Positions 10,059 to 20,595 are shown, counted from the first letter of the stretch. The stretch is 64,000 nucleotides of DNA from Branchinecta lynchi (GCA_023053575.1 JAKZAP010000001.1:31762533-31826532); one strand, 5' to 3'. The notes: generated from the letters alone by a model not told the origin. Translations and numbers: made by a program.

Positions 10059-11723
10059 GTTTTTATGGCACTTGCCCTTCGGCCAAGTGCCATATATCGA
10101 TCGCAATTTCTGTCCGTCCGTCGGTCTGTCGGTCTGTCGGTCTGTCGGTCTGTCGGTCTGTCGGTCTGTCCAGGTTTTGCTAGTTCGGGCACTTCCACAT
10201 AAGCTAGGACGATAAAACTTGGCAGGCATATCAGGGACCCCAAATGATTAAGTTGGAAATAGTCACTTCCCCAATCCGAGCACCGTGGGGGGAGTGGAGG
10301 GAGGGGGAATCCGGAATCTTGAGGTATTTTTTACTTTTGAACGGGTGATCGGATCTCGATGAAACTTGATATTTGGAACGACCTCATGCCTCAGACGACC
10401 CACTTAAAATCCGGACCGGATCCGGTGACTTTTGGGGGGAGCTGGAGGGGGCAACCGGAAATCTTGGGAAACGCTATGAGTGGAGGGATCGAGATGAAAC
10501 TTGGTGGGAAGACACCTAGCAAACACTAGATACATCATTGACATAACCGAGCCGATTCGGGCACTGTGGGGGGGGGAGTGGAGGGAGGGGGAATCCGGAA
10601 TCTTGAGGTATTTATAACTTTTGAACGGGTGATTGGATCTCGATGGAACTTGATATTTGGAAAGACCTCATGCCTCAGACGACCTACTTAAAATCCGGAC
10701 CGGATCCGGTGACTTTTGGGGGAGCTGGAGGGGGCAACCGGAAATCTTGTGAAACGCTATGAGTGGAGGGATCGAGATGAAACTTGGTGGGAAGACACCT
10801 AGCAAACACTAGATACATGATTGACATGACCAAGCCGATTCGGGTACTGTGGGGGGAGTGGAGGGAGGGGGAATCCGGAATCTCGAGGTATTTATAACTT
10901 TTGAACGGGTGATCGGATCTCGATGGAACTTGATATTTGGAAAGACCTCATACCTCAGACGACCCACTTAAAATCTGGACCGGATCCGGTGACTTTTGGG
11001 GGGGGCTGCAGGGGGCAACCGGAAATCTTGGGAAACGCTATGAGTGGAGGGATCGAGATGAAACTTGGTGTGAAGACACCTAGCAAACACTAGATACATC
11101 ATTGACATTACCGAGTCAATTCGGGCACTGTGGGGGGAGTGGAGGGAGGGGGAATCCGGAATCTTGAGGTATTTATAACTTTTGAACGGGTGATCGGATC
11201 TCGATGGAACTTGATATTTGGAAAGGCCTCATGCCTCAGACGACCCACTTAAAATCAGGACCGGATCCGGTGACTTTTGGGGGAGCTGGATGGGGCAACC
11301 GGAAATCTTGGGAAACGCTATGAGTGGAGGGATCGAGATGAAACTTGGTGGGAAGACACCTAGCAAACACTAGATACATCATTGACATGACCAAGCCTAT
11401 TCGGGCACTGTCGGGGGAGTGGAGGGAGGGGGAATCCGGAATCTTGAGGTATTTATAACTTTTGAACGGGTGACCGGATCTCGATGAAACTTGATATTTG
11501 GAAAGACCTCATGCCTCAGACGACCCACTTAAAATCCGGACCGGATCCGGTGACCTTTGGGGGGGAGCTAGAGGGGAGAACCGGAAATATTGGAAAACGC
11601 TATGAGTGGAGGGATCGAGATGAAACTTGGTGGGAAGACACCTAGCAAACACTAGATATATCATTGACATAACCGAGCCGTGCCTACTCGTAACAAGTGC
11701 CATATGAGCTCGTAGCTCTTGTT
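10059..11723 (+). mobile_element. Family A tandem-core element, complete copy A1 (Helitron-like)
   Basis: The left end is GTTTTTATGGCACTTG, forming a hairpin with CAAGTGCCATA at 10064-10094. Then come TCGCAATTTC and a run of TCCG/TCGGTCTG tetranucleotides (10111-10170). The core is five ~280-bp repeats. The right end is AAGTGCCATATGAGCTCGTAGCTCTTGTT, in which GAGC and GCTC can pair. AAGTGCCATAT is thus present near both ends. Complete copies also lie at 21004-22616 (reversed) and 49606-51293, so the ends are well defined. It has no coding capacity. The Helitron/pearl class is inferred from the architecture. Confidence 0.75.
10260..11690 (+). repeat. Five ~280-bp core repeats, each made of two ~140-bp halves
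   Basis: GGATCTCGATG(A/G)AACTTGAT recurs at 10351, 10635, 10915, 11196 and 11476, a step of 280-284 bases. Halfway through each unit there is a related GGGATCGAGATGAAACTTGG (10489 and onward). A GTGGGGGGAGTGGAGGGAGG G-rich stretch ends each unit. The two-half structure suggests that an ancestral ~140-bp repeat was duplicated and then amplified as a dimer. Confidence 0.85.
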
Positions 11724-11930
11724 AAGTGGGGTTTTGGCAACAGAATTTTTGATCCTTGGAACGGCCTTACCGAAGATGCGGTTAATGCTGAATCGATCAA
11801 AAGTTTTAAGTGCATTGTTGATGAGATTTTTAACTCTGATCAGTTCGACTACTCAAAATTTCTTAGAGTTATTTAGAGGCGAAAGCCTTTTCTCTTGCTT
11901 TGTATTATTATTATTATTATTATAAATATA
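11724..11930 (+). mobile_element. LINE 3' end (C-terminus of pol plus tail)
   Basis: In the plus frame it encodes NRIFDPWNGLTEDAVNAES, the conserved C-terminal 'NR.V..WN.LP..VV.A.S' segment of jockey/CR1-group LINE proteins. A stop follows, then the AGGCGAAAGCCT hairpin and an (ATT)n tail to about 11925. It begins right at the terminus of family A copy A1. The piece is strongly 5'-truncated and nonfunctional. Confidence 0.65.
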
Positions 11931-11991
11931 GTTTAAAGCTGACAATGCAAGAGGTACCTAAGGGCGATCAACTAAAACATCGTTGTTCTAG

Positions 11992-12170
11992 TCACATACA
12001 GCAACATAGAGAAAGCAATGGAAGTGCTTGAAGATACAGAAGTATTCCGAATTCCTGATAGCAGTATGAAACATGCCAGTCTTCTGCCAGCCATACAAGC
12101 AATAGAAACGTATTGTGCAATTGTAGAGATTGACCTGAGTGGACATCAGCTAGGTGATGAGAACTTACAG
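11992..12170 (+). CDS. TONSL: TONSL exon: linker and first leucine-rich repeat
   Basis: 179 bases, acceptor TTCTAG, donor CAG|GTGAGT, leaving in phase 0. Taking this acceptor, rather than the CATACAG eight bases further on, gives a frame that fits the preceding A|GTGAGT donor. It contains NIEKAMEVLEDTEVF, MKHASLLPAIQAIETYC and the LRR block VEIDLSGHQLGDENLQ. Vertebrate TONSL has HQQVLQAVELQGLGL, LTPLLRALKLHTAL and RELRLAGNRLGDKC in the same positions. The LRR region of TONSL is the part reported to bind MMS22L. In frame past 12170 a long read-through exists and ends at 12339, but it is intron. Confidence 0.88.
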
Positions 12171-12907
12171 GTGAGTGTAACCAGTTGCATAGATGGAAGC
12201 GGAAGGGGTAACCTTCCCCGCGAAAATGTCAAGAAAGAAAAAGAGAAATACAAAAAGTACGAACAAATTGCACCTGTTCTTAAATTTGAGCTAATTTCCT
12301 CGTTCGATGGTAGTGGACCTTTTACGCCTGTTAACAATTAACCTTTTACGCCTGGGGCTCCGCCTCCGCTGCACCACTTGGTTGAGGGAGCTGCAGCAGC
12401 AGCAGCAGTCAGATTATTCCTTATAGCTATAGTGAGGATAACAGTTTCATAACAGATGACACAAGAGTGTGAGGTTTCAATAAATAAAACTTAGGATGTT
12501 AGAGGATGTTTGCTGTACAATAGAGCCGAAAACCGCAAAAAAAATGTTCTGACTTTTTTGTTTATCATCATGATATTGGAGAAGTCAGTAGATGCTTTTT
12601 TGGTGGGTTTTCGGCTCTTTGTGGCAATGCCTATGATGCATTACGTTAGGTGGATAACGTTTGAGAAACAGATAACATCCCAAGTGTTATCTATTGAAAC
12701 TGCTCATCCGTGTATTATCTGTTGTGAAACTTCTGACAGTGTAGTAAGGAACACCATGAGTTTTCCTTTTTCCTTGAATGTCTGTTAAGAGCGTGTGTAC
12801 AACGAGGACGCATACAAAAACAGTAACAATGCAGAAGAAAACCACCCTTTAACATTTTCAAGCACAAGAAAGTGATCTTTTCATGACCAAATCATTTAGA
12901 AACATTG

Positions 12908-13375
12908 ATTGCGGTTTTGCAAATACTATGGAATCAGATGCCATGTCTAAAGTCATATCTGCAGTCCTGGTGGAGTCTACGACACAACCGTAAAAAGTTT
13001 TATTTGCAGTTGCTGGGTATCTGACCAGTTACAGTTCATTTGATATTCAGATACCTTATTCCCGGCCTTATGAACTGGCTCTATCTGAAAAAAGTCATCT
13101 CACTTCCATCATCACTAAAACAAGAGCCCAGATTTTTGTGAAATTGGTAGGAAAATTGTGTGAAATTAGGGGAAGTTTATTTTAGCAACTATGATGTAAG
13201 TTGGTACAGGTATTTGTTATGAGGGGATTTCACAAACCGCAATTTGGCAATTATCCGTTTTGTAATGTGACAATAGTATTAGATACTATGCTGGTAATCG
13301 TAAAAATGACAAGATGTAGATATTACCGTGGTCTTAGTTACCATGGTAGGCTATCTGCAAAAACACAAGTACTAT
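12908..13375. mobile_element. Diverged relative of the 3880-4746 MITE
   Basis: The left TTGCGGTTTTGCAAATACTATGG and right CCATGG...ATCTGCAAAAACACAAGTACTA are decayed versions of the outer MITE's inverted ends. The interior shares TTTGATATTCAGATACC, CTGAAAAAAGTCATCTCAC and TGAAATTGGTAGGAAA with 3975-4070. It lacks the nested MITE found in the other copy, so that nesting came after the two copies diverged. Confidence 0.6.
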
Positions 13376-13984
13376 TTTCAGCAAAATGTTCTTGTTTTGC
13401 GATTTTCGACTTTATCCAGACTTCCCTTTCTCCAAATCGGAAGCTGGAACAAAATTTTTTGAGAATATTCGCATCAGGATTGAAAAGTAGGAAAACCAAA
13501 GAAAAGGTGCTGTCCAAAATACAAATTGTATCTTCTGCCTACAGTGAACTATAATATGAAAAACACCTTTTGAGAATTCTCACGCACTTTTTGAGATCCC
13601 CAAAACGTAAGTGGCGGGAAACCTATGACTTCGTAAAACTTAAAAGTGGATCATAAGCTAAGAGATGAAAAAAGTTATTTTTTTATTAAATACTCCTTGG
13701 GCCCAAGCTGACGGGTAAACAAGTATTCAAGCTAATATGAGAGTCGATCCAAGGATATGCAGACACGCTGAGTCGAGAAGTGAACCGTTTTCTCGCCGGA
13801 CAAAATAGTTCGCCGTAAACCCGGTAAGTGGAAGCTTCGTACAAGTATAAGTTCTATCTGAAGTTAAACACAAGTTCCATACAGGGCTACAGAGACCTTC
13901 GCCGCAACGGTGTACATTTCCCGCCAGCACAGAATAGAACCGGGGTAAAACTAACTGTAAATGCATCAGTTGAGATTTTCCCTT

Positions 13985-14730
13985 TGATGTAATCTCGTAT
14001 ATTAAAGTTCACATATTTGGCTTTTCATTTTAGTCTTCGCTAAAAAGCGAAGCTTCCAACGACTGAACCAAGAACAAGTTAGACTAAGCAACGCAGACGA
14101 AATGTTTTAAATCTGCCTTTTTCCGGAAAAACTTAGCTATGCCTACCATACAAGTTCTAGCTTTTAGACCACCACGAATTTCAATCCTATAACGCCAAAC
14201 TAAATGAAACACCGTTTTTCCATATAAAGAATACTACAAAATGCGACGCAGGTGAAATTTTGTTTAAACCAACTATAATGCATGGTATAATTTCGTATAT
14301 TAAAGTTCACATATTTGGCTTTTCATTTTAGCTTTCGCTAAAGGCGAACTTCCAGCGACTGTACCAAGGCAAGTTAATTCAAGCACCACAGTCGAAATTT
14401 ATTTAATCTGCTTTTTTCCGGAAAAATGTAGCTATAGTACCAGACAATATACGGATTTTAACATGTTTTCAACCCCAAGAATTTCTATCATTAAACGAAA
14501 TAAATGATACACCGATCTTTCAAACAGAGAATACTACAAAGTGCACCTCAGGCGAAGTTTTGTGTAAAACTAACTGTATGCATCAGTTGAGATTGTTCCT
14601 TTGATGTAAATTCAAATATTTAAATTCACGTAATCGGCTTTTCGTTTCAACTTTAGCTAAAAAGCGAAGCTTCCAACTTTTGTACCCAGAACACGTAGAA
14701 CTAAGCAACGCCGGTGAAATTTTGTTAAAT
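13985..14730 (+). repeat. Three ~305-bp tandem repeats
   Basis: Units start near 13988, 14288 and 14602 with TATATTAAAGTTCACATATT or a diverged form. Each continues with a GGCTTTTC(A/G)TTT stretch, a CGCTAAAAAGCGAAGCTTCC hairpin-like segment and TTTTTCCGGAAAAA. The third unit runs directly into the next array. Confidence 0.7.
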
Positions 14731-14734
14731 CTGT

Positions 14735-15830
14735 ATTTTTTCGGAAAAAATTTGCACCCAACAATTGTTTGAAGAATTTGATTTCTTACTTATATAAGAC
14801 CCGATGTACCGATTAGAATACCGACGCCCGACAAAAGCATTCAGAATTTGATTTTTTCTGTTTTGCCCGGCAAAACTGTAAAGAACTTTATGTTTTACGT
14901 GTAAGTAGAAGGCGTGAACTTTCGGCATGTGCCCGGTAAAAATTTACAGAAGTTGATTTTTTTTTTCGTTTAAAAAGAACTCGATGTGCCAACGAGAATA
15001 CCGACACCCGACAAAACCATAGAGCCTTTGATTTTTCTGTGTTTTGCTCGACTAGACTATACAAAACCTTATTTCTTACGATTGAAAATAACCCCTTGTG
15101 CCGATGAACTTCCCTGGTGCACCCGACAAACTTTTTCAAATTTGATTTCTTACGTCTAAGTAGATACCCGGTGTGCCGATGAGTAGACCGATGCCCCAAA
15201 AAACATAATAAATTTATTTCTTCTTCATTCATTATGTATAAAAAAGACCCCGATGTGCCAACGAGATCACCGAGGCACGACAAGAGCATGCAGAATTCAA
15301 TTTCTCTAGTACTTTGCCCGACAAATGTTTACATGGTTTCATTTCTTGCGAAGAAAAAGAACCCGATGTTCCGACGAGTCCACGACCCCCGGCAAAAGTA
15401 AAACAATTGTATTTCTTCTGGATTCCTTCTGTATAAAAAGAACCCGATTTGGCAACGAGAATACCGAGGCACGACAAAAGCATGCAGAATTCGATTTCTC
15501 TAGTACTTTGCCCGACAAATGTTTGCAGGATTTCATTTCTTACGAACAAAAAGAACCCAATCTGCCGACGAGTCGACCGACGCCCGGCAAAAACAAAAAA
15601 TTGTGTTTCTTCTGGATTCCTTCTGTATAAAAAGAACCCGGTGTGCCGACGAGAATACCGAGGCACGACAAAAGCATGCAAAATTCGATTTCTTCAGTGT
15701 TTTGCCCGACAAATGTTTGCAGGATTTCATTTCTTTCGTATAAAAAGAACCCGATGTTGATGAACATGCCTGACAAAATCATAGAAAATTTTATTTCTTC
15801 TGTGTTTCTGTTCTGTCTGTGTCACCAGAA
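14735..15830 (+). repeat. Alternating 112/83-bp tandem array (195-bp dimer)
   Basis: The word AAAAAGAACCCGAT, with variants, recurs at about 15237, 15350, 15432, 15544, 15627 and 15739. The spacings are therefore 113, 82, 112, 83 and 112. Each unit carries GCCGACGAG(A/T), CCGACAAAA, GCATGCAGAATT and CTTGCGTATAAAAAGA. The alternation shows two monomer types fixed as a dimer. A related array with ~150-bp spacing lies at 53870-54900. Six-frame translations repeat the same peptide in several frames, so it is not coding. Confidence 0.8.
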
Positions 15831-16148
15831 AAGTCGTTTGACTGGAGTCGGTTCAAAACCGGTAAAGACAAAAGACAAAATTCCTGTTTCAATAAAAATT
15901 GGTTTGAGGATGTAGGTGTACCCGGAAAAGACAGATCAAATCAGGAAATACTATTCTCGCCTCAGATTGATAGTCTGTCGGAATCTAGTCATAAAGCGAT
16001 TTTTTCGAACGATCCTACTTAGCTGGATACTTGAAACTGAAATCAAACAACAAATATATCCTTTTTGGATCTCATCGAAATCTTTGGTCTTGTTTGTTTG
16101 CGTTCACACATTAAAAGTTGATAAATTAGTGCTATCTCACTTCTATAG

Positions 16149-16298
16149 GTTCTCGTTGCATCATGGGGAAATCATATGAGAAGTTTGCGAAGACTCGGCC
16201 TCCGAGGGACCGGCATCACAGTCATTGGGCTAAGGGAGCTTGCGGACTCACTGATGTCGGGAAGCCAAGGCAGTGGAAGACATGCTCCTGTTCTAGCT
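16149..16298 (+). CDS. TONSL: TONSL exon: second leucine-rich repeat
   Basis: 150 bases, acceptor CTATAG, donor GCT|GTAAGT, phase 0 on both sides. It encodes 50 codons including HMRSLRRLGLRG, then IGLRELADSLMSG and RHAPVLA. Vertebrate TONSL has TMPSLALLDLSSNHLG and PEGLRQLAMGL here. The consensus asparagine of this repeat is not evident. The open frames in the other two phases of this block (16163-16357 plus, 16172-16372 minus) are shadows. Confidence 0.85.
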
Positions 16299-17093
16299 GT
16301 AAGTTCGATAAATGTACAGTAGTCCTTCCTCATTGGCTCTCCAAATATAAGGTTTGAAGCCAAGCTGACCATTCATTACGAAAGAAATAGAAAACCGTGA
16401 TTTTCGGTTTTTTTTCTTGATTAGCTAATTATCCCTCTAGGATGATGTGCGAGGGATAAATATAAATTCGGATATTTCGGTTGCACTTCCGGCAAACCGT
16501 CCTCAGCGAAAAACGAAACAAAACTAAATCATAAAATCCACAACAATCACAACAGGAGAACGATGCGGAACCAACAGACAATAAGAAGAGATGTAACTAA
16601 AAACCAGAAGAAAACGGTGCGGATGCAGATAAAAATAAAATAACGAAAGATAAAATGTGCGTGTTAAAAGTGTATATGTACAAATCTGTGATTATTTACA
16701 ATTCTGAGCTCTGTGTATATTTACAATTTACCATCCGTCTGGGAAAGCGCAGAAGCTTTCACCCAGAAAACGACCGTTCCTTCAGAATGTCCGTTCTTCA
16801 TGATCTTTACCAGATTCTTGAGTTCCGCTACAGTCACGGGAGAGAGAAATATGGAAGAATCGACGGGCTAACCGGGCTAACGGGCATCCGTTTCCATACA
16901 GGCCGGCTTTTGACCCTAAGACAAATTTCTGTGGTTTATTGGCTGCGCATCCCTGTGTTTGGCGAGTCATGCTTAGCATGAACAGGTTTAGGACTGCCTT
17001 AACAAATAACCGTAGTTATCAAACGTTGTAACTCAATACCAAGTTTTACGGGTAGAAGCAATATTATTAGTCGTTACCTCGTTCATCCGTAAC

Positions 17094-17135
17094 ATATATA
17101 TATATATATATATATTTAAATATATAATATAACTT
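17094..17135. repeat. (TA)n microsatellite
   Basis: A run of TA dinucleotides, followed by TTTAAATATATAATAT. Simple-sequence DNA. Confidence 0.95.
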
Positions 17136-17208
17136 ACATGTTTTTTACTATAAAAATTGCTAAAACCGTCCTCGTTCGGTGTTTGACTGGGGCCAAACAT
17201 GGCCGCAG

Positions 17209-18130
17209 CTAAAACATTCCGCAGCATGTCTCGGGCCTTGCTGCGGTATCTCTTCTAGCGACAACTTTGAGCCGACGGTTGCCTCTACCATGTAGGTTCA
17301 CAAACCTAAGGTCGTGTTCTGAGACTACTTTCTTAGTGAACTTTATGATGACTGCCTCCATTGGCGGAATCTGTCGCACATCTATACCCATATCCATGGT
17401 CCGGCCGTTTTGTGCTCTGCCGAATTTGTGAAAAATTACAGTCAATAGAAGTAGTATGAAAGCTGCGTCCATCTTGGTCTCAGCTTCCCATTCGATTCTA
17501 CAATAAAGGGCCTCTACTCTACTCTATGGTGCCTTGGTGAGATGACAGGAGTGTATGTAGTGTTTCTGATTATTACGCTCTTAATGACCTTTTCCATCTT
17601 TACCAAGTTTGAATATTAGTTTTGAATCGTTCATGTTCTTAAGGGGCTCAAGGTCCTCCTTGGGGACATGTCGCAATTTAGTCGTCACAGAGATTAGTGA
17701 TTTTTGACTTCGTAATGACTGGTTGGCTTTGTTGGTTAGGGCCTCGGAGTCCGTCGTTGCCTACTGCTCTGCTCTAGCACCATCGGTTTATGTTCGTTGG
17801 TGAGTCAGGACGGTAGTTGCTGGTACTGTGCGGTCTCTCCGCGGGGAATTTTGTTTCAGCTGCAACATATTCCACCATGTTCCGTCGTATACCTCAGTAC
17901 CTCCTAGTCAGCTCACGCTTCTCTGGCATTGATTCCTAGTATGTCGCTGTCCTCTTTTCTACATCAGCAACTTTTCTTTTACCTTGGCTTCTTGGTGTAG
18001 TCCGATTTTTCGTTGGGCTCATCGTCTCATCTTCAATAATGGTTTTAATTTCGAATTGTCCGAGATGACGGATGGTGTTGCTAACCTGCCTGTCTTTTAA
18101 GGTTAGGATTCTAGGTTTGAGACGCTTCAT
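17209..18130 (-). pseudogene. Possible degenerate retroelement on the minus strand
   Basis: Three short minus-strand frames follow one another. The first is 18130-17936 (64 aa, basic, ending KRKVADVEKRTATY). The second is about 17760-17580 without a start (contains SVTTKLRHVPKEDLEP). The third is 17472-17209 (87 aa, starting MDAAFILLLLTVIFHKFG, which looks like a signal peptide or membrane segment). No catalytic motif is seen and I recognise no family. Order and strand suggest the remains of one element, but they could equally be chance frames. Confidence 0.2.
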
Positions 18131-18141
18131 TGAAACATTTG

Positions 18142-18195
18142 AACGGAGCGTTGACGACTACGGAGCGTTGACGACTACGGAGCGTTGACGACTCT
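18142..18195 (+). repeat. 17-bp unit in three tandem copies
   Basis: GGAGCGTTGACGACTAC is repeated three times, the last copy running into GACTCTCGACTCC. It is a minisatellite directly next to the possible retroelement relic. Confidence 0.85.
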
Positions 18196-18424
18196 CGACT
18201 CCACCGATACCAAATATAAGGAGTGTTTTCGCGAGCTGGAAAGCAAAGTCTGAATCATGTTGCCCTGGTTTCGCATGGATTGGAAACCGAATCAATTTCA
18301 CTCAAGATGATGTGCCAGGAAAGTGGAGGAAAAAAGTGTGCATATCCGTGCACTGGACTGGAAGGGGTAGACCTAAGCTTCCTCAGCCTTGGTCCTTGAA
18401 TGGTGATGAATGTGACATTTTTTA

Positions 18425-19040
18425 AGTTGAATGTATGTTGAATCTGAGGCGATATTTAAATTCACCACAGAAACTTACTTGTAAAAGAATGTATCCTACG
18501 AAGCAAACGGTGAGCTCTTAGAAAATCGAAAATAACAGCTGGAAAAGCAAAATAAAATAGAAAACACTATAAAACACGAGCTTTTACTTGAGATAGGTTT
18601 CCAACTTTTAACACGTCAACAGAATCCTTTTCTCTACAAGGCGGTTTAATCATTTATGTTGCGATTTGTCTGCGGTAAAACGAATGTGCTACAATAGAAT
18701 CAGGAATTTCTTGTATGGTGTTGAATGTCAAATATTTTTGGTTGACCCTATCTTAAATATGATGTGATATTCGAGTTTAGCACGTAAAACTACGTCGGAA
18801 GTGTATTTATCATGATTATCATGAAGAAAATACTAAGCCTTACGAAAATTAATAATTTCAGCTGAAAAACAAAAAATAGCTTTTAACACGCTAAAAAACA
18901 CGAATTCTGCTTTGCACCCGCTGGGTTTCTATGTTGTACAGTTTTTCTCTACAAGATGGTGTACAAATAATTTCTGTTGCAATTTGTTTGCGGTCAAGTC
19001 ATATTTGACGCTATATTGACTGTTTACTATACCTTGAACT
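18425..19040 (+). repeat. Two-copy ~300-bp diverged tandem repeat
   Basis: Both copies contain, in order, TTGAATGT, a GTGATATT/GCGATATT word, an ACAGCTG or TTCAGCTG..AAAA segment, CTTTTAACACG, TTTTCTCTACAAG and TTGCGATTTGTCTGCGG or its variant. Copies begin near 18428 and 18722. They are strongly diverged, and no gene or terminus was recognised. Confidence 0.65.
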
Positions 19041-19097
19041 CCTCGTCTTTCTAATGCTAGTAATTTGATTGGAAGTGTTGGTCGAATTGATTAGCAT

Positions 19098-19318
19098 ACA
19101 ATACTCTTGATGACTATCTCTCCTTGCCTATGCAAAATCTCTGGCCTCTCCGGGGACCTAGCGGAAGAAAGGCAGAAGTGGTGTCAGGGCTGCTCCCAAA
19201 GATCGCGGTGATTGATTGACACAGGATTTGATTCGTTGACTTTGAGTCGTACGGACAAGCTTACTCCTTCTTCCTGAGGAACATTGGCGTGTTTTGGACT
19301 TATTTCATATAGAGTATT
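19098..19318 (+). repeat. Dispersed ~220-bp repeat, copy 2
   Basis: Partner of 3505-3724, in the same orientation, about 85-90 percent alike by eye. It ends at CATATAGAGTATT in both places. The sequence outside the two copies is unrelated, so this is dispersal rather than a segmental duplication. Confidence 0.75.
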
Positions 19319-19392
19319 CAGTATTGATCCTTTCGGGAAATGAAACAAAGATAAAGCTGCGTAAGTTGTGCTAACTTAATTTGGTCTTTCAG

Positions 19393-19561
19393 AACCTGTC
19401 ATACGTTGATATCAGCTCGAATGCGTTTGGCGACAGTATTGGAGACACTCTGGCCGTCATCATACAGCATCTACATGCGCTAGACTGTTTGAAAATCGAA
19501 AGCTGCCACCTTACGCACAAAGTGTTCGATAAAAGCCAGGAATTCGAATCTTCGATACGAG
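19393..19561 (+). CDS. TONSL: TONSL exon: third leucine-rich repeat
   Basis: 169 bases, acceptor CTTTCAG, donor CGAG|GTAAGT; starts in phase 0 and leaves one base. It encodes NLSYVDISSNAFGDSIGD, then TLAVIIQHLHALDCLKIESC and VFDKSQEFESSIR. The vertebrate counterpart is [38 protein letters not shown] and a LSHQTALGSAF stretch. This is the closest of the seven matches and identifies the gene best. LRR consensus positions (L..L..S.N.(F/L)GD) are all present. Confidence 0.9.
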
Positions 19562-20168
19562 GTAAGTTTTGAACCTGATTGGCAGCCGTAGACAAACTAA
19601 AAAACAGACGGACGGTGATGGAATTGTATTTCGACTAATTCAGAGAAAATACAGACTAACAGTATTAATTCATAATTGATACTCTTAGGTCTTTTAGGAG
19701 GATTTCTTTTCTTCAATAAGCGAGCTTGTCATGATAAAAAGTTAGTTGTCTGTTTTCTGCGTAACGATAACGCTGAGGCGGAGTTAAAGGAAAAGAAAAT
19801 ATGACAGAACCAGTTGAGCACAGAAACTTTAAACTGACTGTCGCGACTGTGTTCCTCCGGGTGATGCCTACAGTGTATGTAGTAGATGCATTCTGCTTGG
19901 GGCATCGCACATCGTCGAACGTTGCTGAAGAGTATGTTCAAATCTAACAGACATCTACATACAGTACCAAGTTCAGAATAATAATTTACGTAAAGTAGAG
20001 TAAATTTTAACCCATACACTTTCATGTTCAATTATGTTTGAATATTAATTAAACAATGGCACAACACGAAAAATTCTGCCACGGTGTCAGGAATACTCGG
20101 CCCTTCTTGGCAATGGTCCTTGTCAGGATATTGCTGGGAGAAACGAACCTGCAATAAATAAATGAAGC

Positions 20169-20595
20169 TTTATTTATTAAGGCGAAAAACAAAGCCAAAA
20201 TGATGGAAGAAGTGGAAAATATTCATAGATCATTCCCCTTGTATTTACTTCCAAGCGACCTGCCAGCTTCTTCTTTAATGATATTGAACAGACGGTTCGG
20301 TTTCCATAAACCTTTATTTATTAAGGCAAAAAACAAAGCCATAATGATCGAAGAAGTGGAAAATATTCATAGATCATTCTCCTTATATATACTTCCAAGC
20401 ACCGTGCTAGCTTCTTATTAAATGATATGGAACAGAGGATTCGGGTTCCATAAAACTTTATTTATTAGGGCAAAAAACAAAGCCAAAATGATCGAAGAAG
20501 TGGAAAATATTCATAGATCATTCTCCTTATATCTACTTCCAAGCACCGTGCTAGCTTGTTATTAAATGATATTGAACAGAAGATTCGGGTTCCAT
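20169..20595 (+). repeat. Three 144-bp tandem repeats
   Basis: TTTATTTATTA(A/G)GGC starts units at 20169, 20313 and 20457, exactly 144 bases apart. Each contains AAAAACAAAGCCA(A/T)AATGAT, GAAGTGGAAAATATTCATAG and ACTTCCAAGC. The units are very similar to one another. Peptides such as EEVENIHRSF recur because the period is a multiple of three. A stop in each unit argues against coding. Confidence 0.85.

Larger units (their letters stand above)
7668..11991 (+). other. TONSL intron with LINE ends and a complete family A element
   Basis: This is a phase-1 intron of 4,324 bases. 7668-8500 holds no supported gene. 8500-8880 is a LINE 3' end, and 8881-10055 holds only short frames without domains. 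9600-9700 has a repeated GGGCGCT..GCGA segment. Family A copy A1 occupies 10059-11723, followed directly by another LINE 3' end (11724-11930). A polypyrimidine tract weaker than usual precedes the acceptor TTCTAG at 11991. Confidence 0.7.
13588..16096 (+). mobile_element. Family B element, copy B2
   Basis: The left end TTTTTGAGATCCCCAAAACG is followed by TAAGTGGCGGGAAACCTATG. One 137-bp-type unit follows (about 13750-13860, with CCGGACAAAATAGTTCGCC). Three ~305-bp repeats (13985-14730) and a long ~100-bp array (14735-15800) come next. The right end GGATCTCATCGAAATCTTTG..TCTTGTTTG is a decayed version of the B1 end. Open frames in this block repeat with the array and are not genes. Confidence 0.55.
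12171..16148 (+). other. TONSL intron with a MITE relative and family B copy B2
   Basis: This is a phase-0 intron of 3,978 bases. 12171-12900 holds a short CAG run (12392-12409) and no supported gene. The frames at 12510-12788 and 13201-13554 have no domain, and the second lies inside the MITE relative. From 13588 to about 16096 lies family B copy B2. The acceptor CTATAG is at 16148. Confidence 0.7.
16299..19392 (+). other. TONSL intron with small repeats
   Basis: This is a phase-0 intron of 3,094 bases. 16299-17090 is plain sequence without a supportable gene. A (TA)n run lies at 17094-17118 and a possible minus-strand retroelement relic at 17209-18130. A 17-bp triplet repeat lies at 18142-18195, a two-copy ~300-bp repeat at 18425-19040, and the second copy of the ~220-bp dispersed repeat at 19098-19318. 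The acceptor is CTTTCAG. Confidence 0.7.

Noticed and set aside
15232..15681. 149-residue minus-strand frame that looks long for the region
   Set aside because: It is made of the 195-base dimer repeated in frame (VLF.R.. motifs recur). All other frames there repeat as well.
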